Source: an uncultured Acinetobacter sp. (GTDB lineage Bacteria > Pseudomonadota > Gammaproteobacteria > Pseudomonadales > Moraxellaceae). From it: DNA of 32,168 bases. The stretch lies in the NCBI GenBank assembly GCA_947627655.1, contig CANQWW010000012.1, positions 1 through 32,168 on the forward strand, read 5' to 3'. Under the pieces are notes generated by a model. The model ran no database searches. It saw nothing but the letters and a program-made list of their open reading frames with translations, and was not told where the DNA came from. Below are positions 31,898 to 32,168 of the stretch, in pieces; within the stretch, counting starts at the first letter, position 1; the number at the start of each line of letters is the position of its first letter. A program made the translations under genes and the position numbers.

Positions 31898-32168
31898 TTA
31901 ACCTATACATCGGGAGAGGGCAAACAGCAGCAGCGCAGGCGTCAAGCTATATAGCGACAGCTTTTTTAGTTGAGTCATATTCCGCAAGAAGTCCAGATTT
32001 TCAATTCCGCGATTATTCAGTTCCAGCTCTTCCAAATCAGTCATTTTACGCAGAATATCGGTTTCGACCGGGTAGGCATTCTTTGAGCAGGTAGAACAGT
32101 TCAAATTTAAGCTGCGCAGATGATTTAACTCGCTGATGGGCGTAAAATCTGTAATTTTCTCTGCTTCT
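31898..32168 (-). CDS. Leucine-rich-repeat protein, C-terminal part (runs off the window)
   Basis: The frame is open from the window edge to TAA at 31898, so the ATG-less start given by the ORF track (a TTG at 32104) is probably internal. The residues form repeats of about 22 positions, PISELNHLRSLNLN, LRKMTDLEELELNN and LRNMTQLKKLSLYS. This is the LxxLxxLxL pattern of bacterial leucine-rich-repeat proteins. The last 15 residues (LTPALLLFALSRCIG) do not fit the repeat and are hydrophobic, so the end may be frameshifted or truncated. A protein-binding role is likely; nothing more can be said. Confidence 0.65.
   Translation of the reverse strand, partial: EAEKITDFTPISELNHLRSLNLNCSTCSKNAYPVETDILRKMTDLEELELNNRGIENLDFLRNMTQLKKLSLYSLTPALLLFALSRCIG

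Noticed and set aside
1-32168. CRISPR array, insertion sequence with transposase, or duplicate of the ssrA att site
   Set aside because: No evenly spaced direct repeats, no transposase or integrase ORF, and no second copy of the tmRNA 3' end were found when reading both strands.

Overview
The window looks like chromosomal DNA of an Acinetobacter-type gammaproteobacterium. The reasons are the low-GC coding style, a DcaP-like trimeric porin, an OprD-family porin, an AAHS-type aromatic-acid importer beside a MarR regulator, and a tmRNA 3' end of bacterial form. The species cannot be fixed from sequence reading alone.

Layout. (1) 1-186 is the 3' part of ssrA (tmRNA), followed by a strong terminator. 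(2) 187-911 is AT-rich non-coding DNA that ends in what reads as a sigma-54 promoter with an IHF site. (3) 912-12045 is one long plus-strand catabolic operon: Baeyer-Villiger-type monooxygenase, HSL-type esterase/lactonase, iron alcohol dehydrogenase, sigma-54 activator with a PAS domain, GabD-like aldehyde dehydrogenase, MHS-type symporter, DcaP-like porin, SDR, hotdog thioesterase, SDR. (4) A TetR gene and a MarR gene converge and overlap at 12426-13436. (5) 13602-20888 is a second operon: MhpT/PcaK-like importer, FadB-like bifunctional enzyme, acyl-CoA ligase, long acyl-CoA dehydrogenase, PaaI-like thioesterase. It is closed by a textbook terminator and followed by an OprD-family porin gene. 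(6) 22408-24131 is an AT-rich scar with a metallophosphatase gene, at least two decayed ORFs and a 40-nt near-perfect palindrome. (7) 24132-27737 is a Fur-box-preceded siderophore ABC importer operon on the minus strand. (8) 28072-29870 is a divergent LysR/SDR pair. (9) 30045-32168 is a minus-strand run of a small membrane protein, a PepSY membrane protein and the 3' end of a leucine-rich-repeat gene that runs off the window.

How the genes fit. In the first operon the SDRs could oxidise a secondary alcohol to a ketone. The monooxygenase would insert oxygen to give an ester or lactone, and the esterase would open it. The iron alcohol dehydrogenase and the aldehyde dehydrogenase would then oxidise the released alcohol to an acid. 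This is the logic of the known cyclohexanol (chn) and cyclopentanol (cpn) pathways, but with different enzyme families, gene order and control. The porin and symporter would bring in substrate or intermediate. The second operon imports an organic acid, activates it with CoA and carries it through dehydrogenation, hydration and a second dehydrogenation. No thiolase is present, so it must borrow one or end in thioesterase release. The right-hand third is iron acquisition and looks richer in GC than the left, so the window appears compositionally mosaic. Substrates of both catabolic operons are inference; the enzyme families are well supported by motifs.
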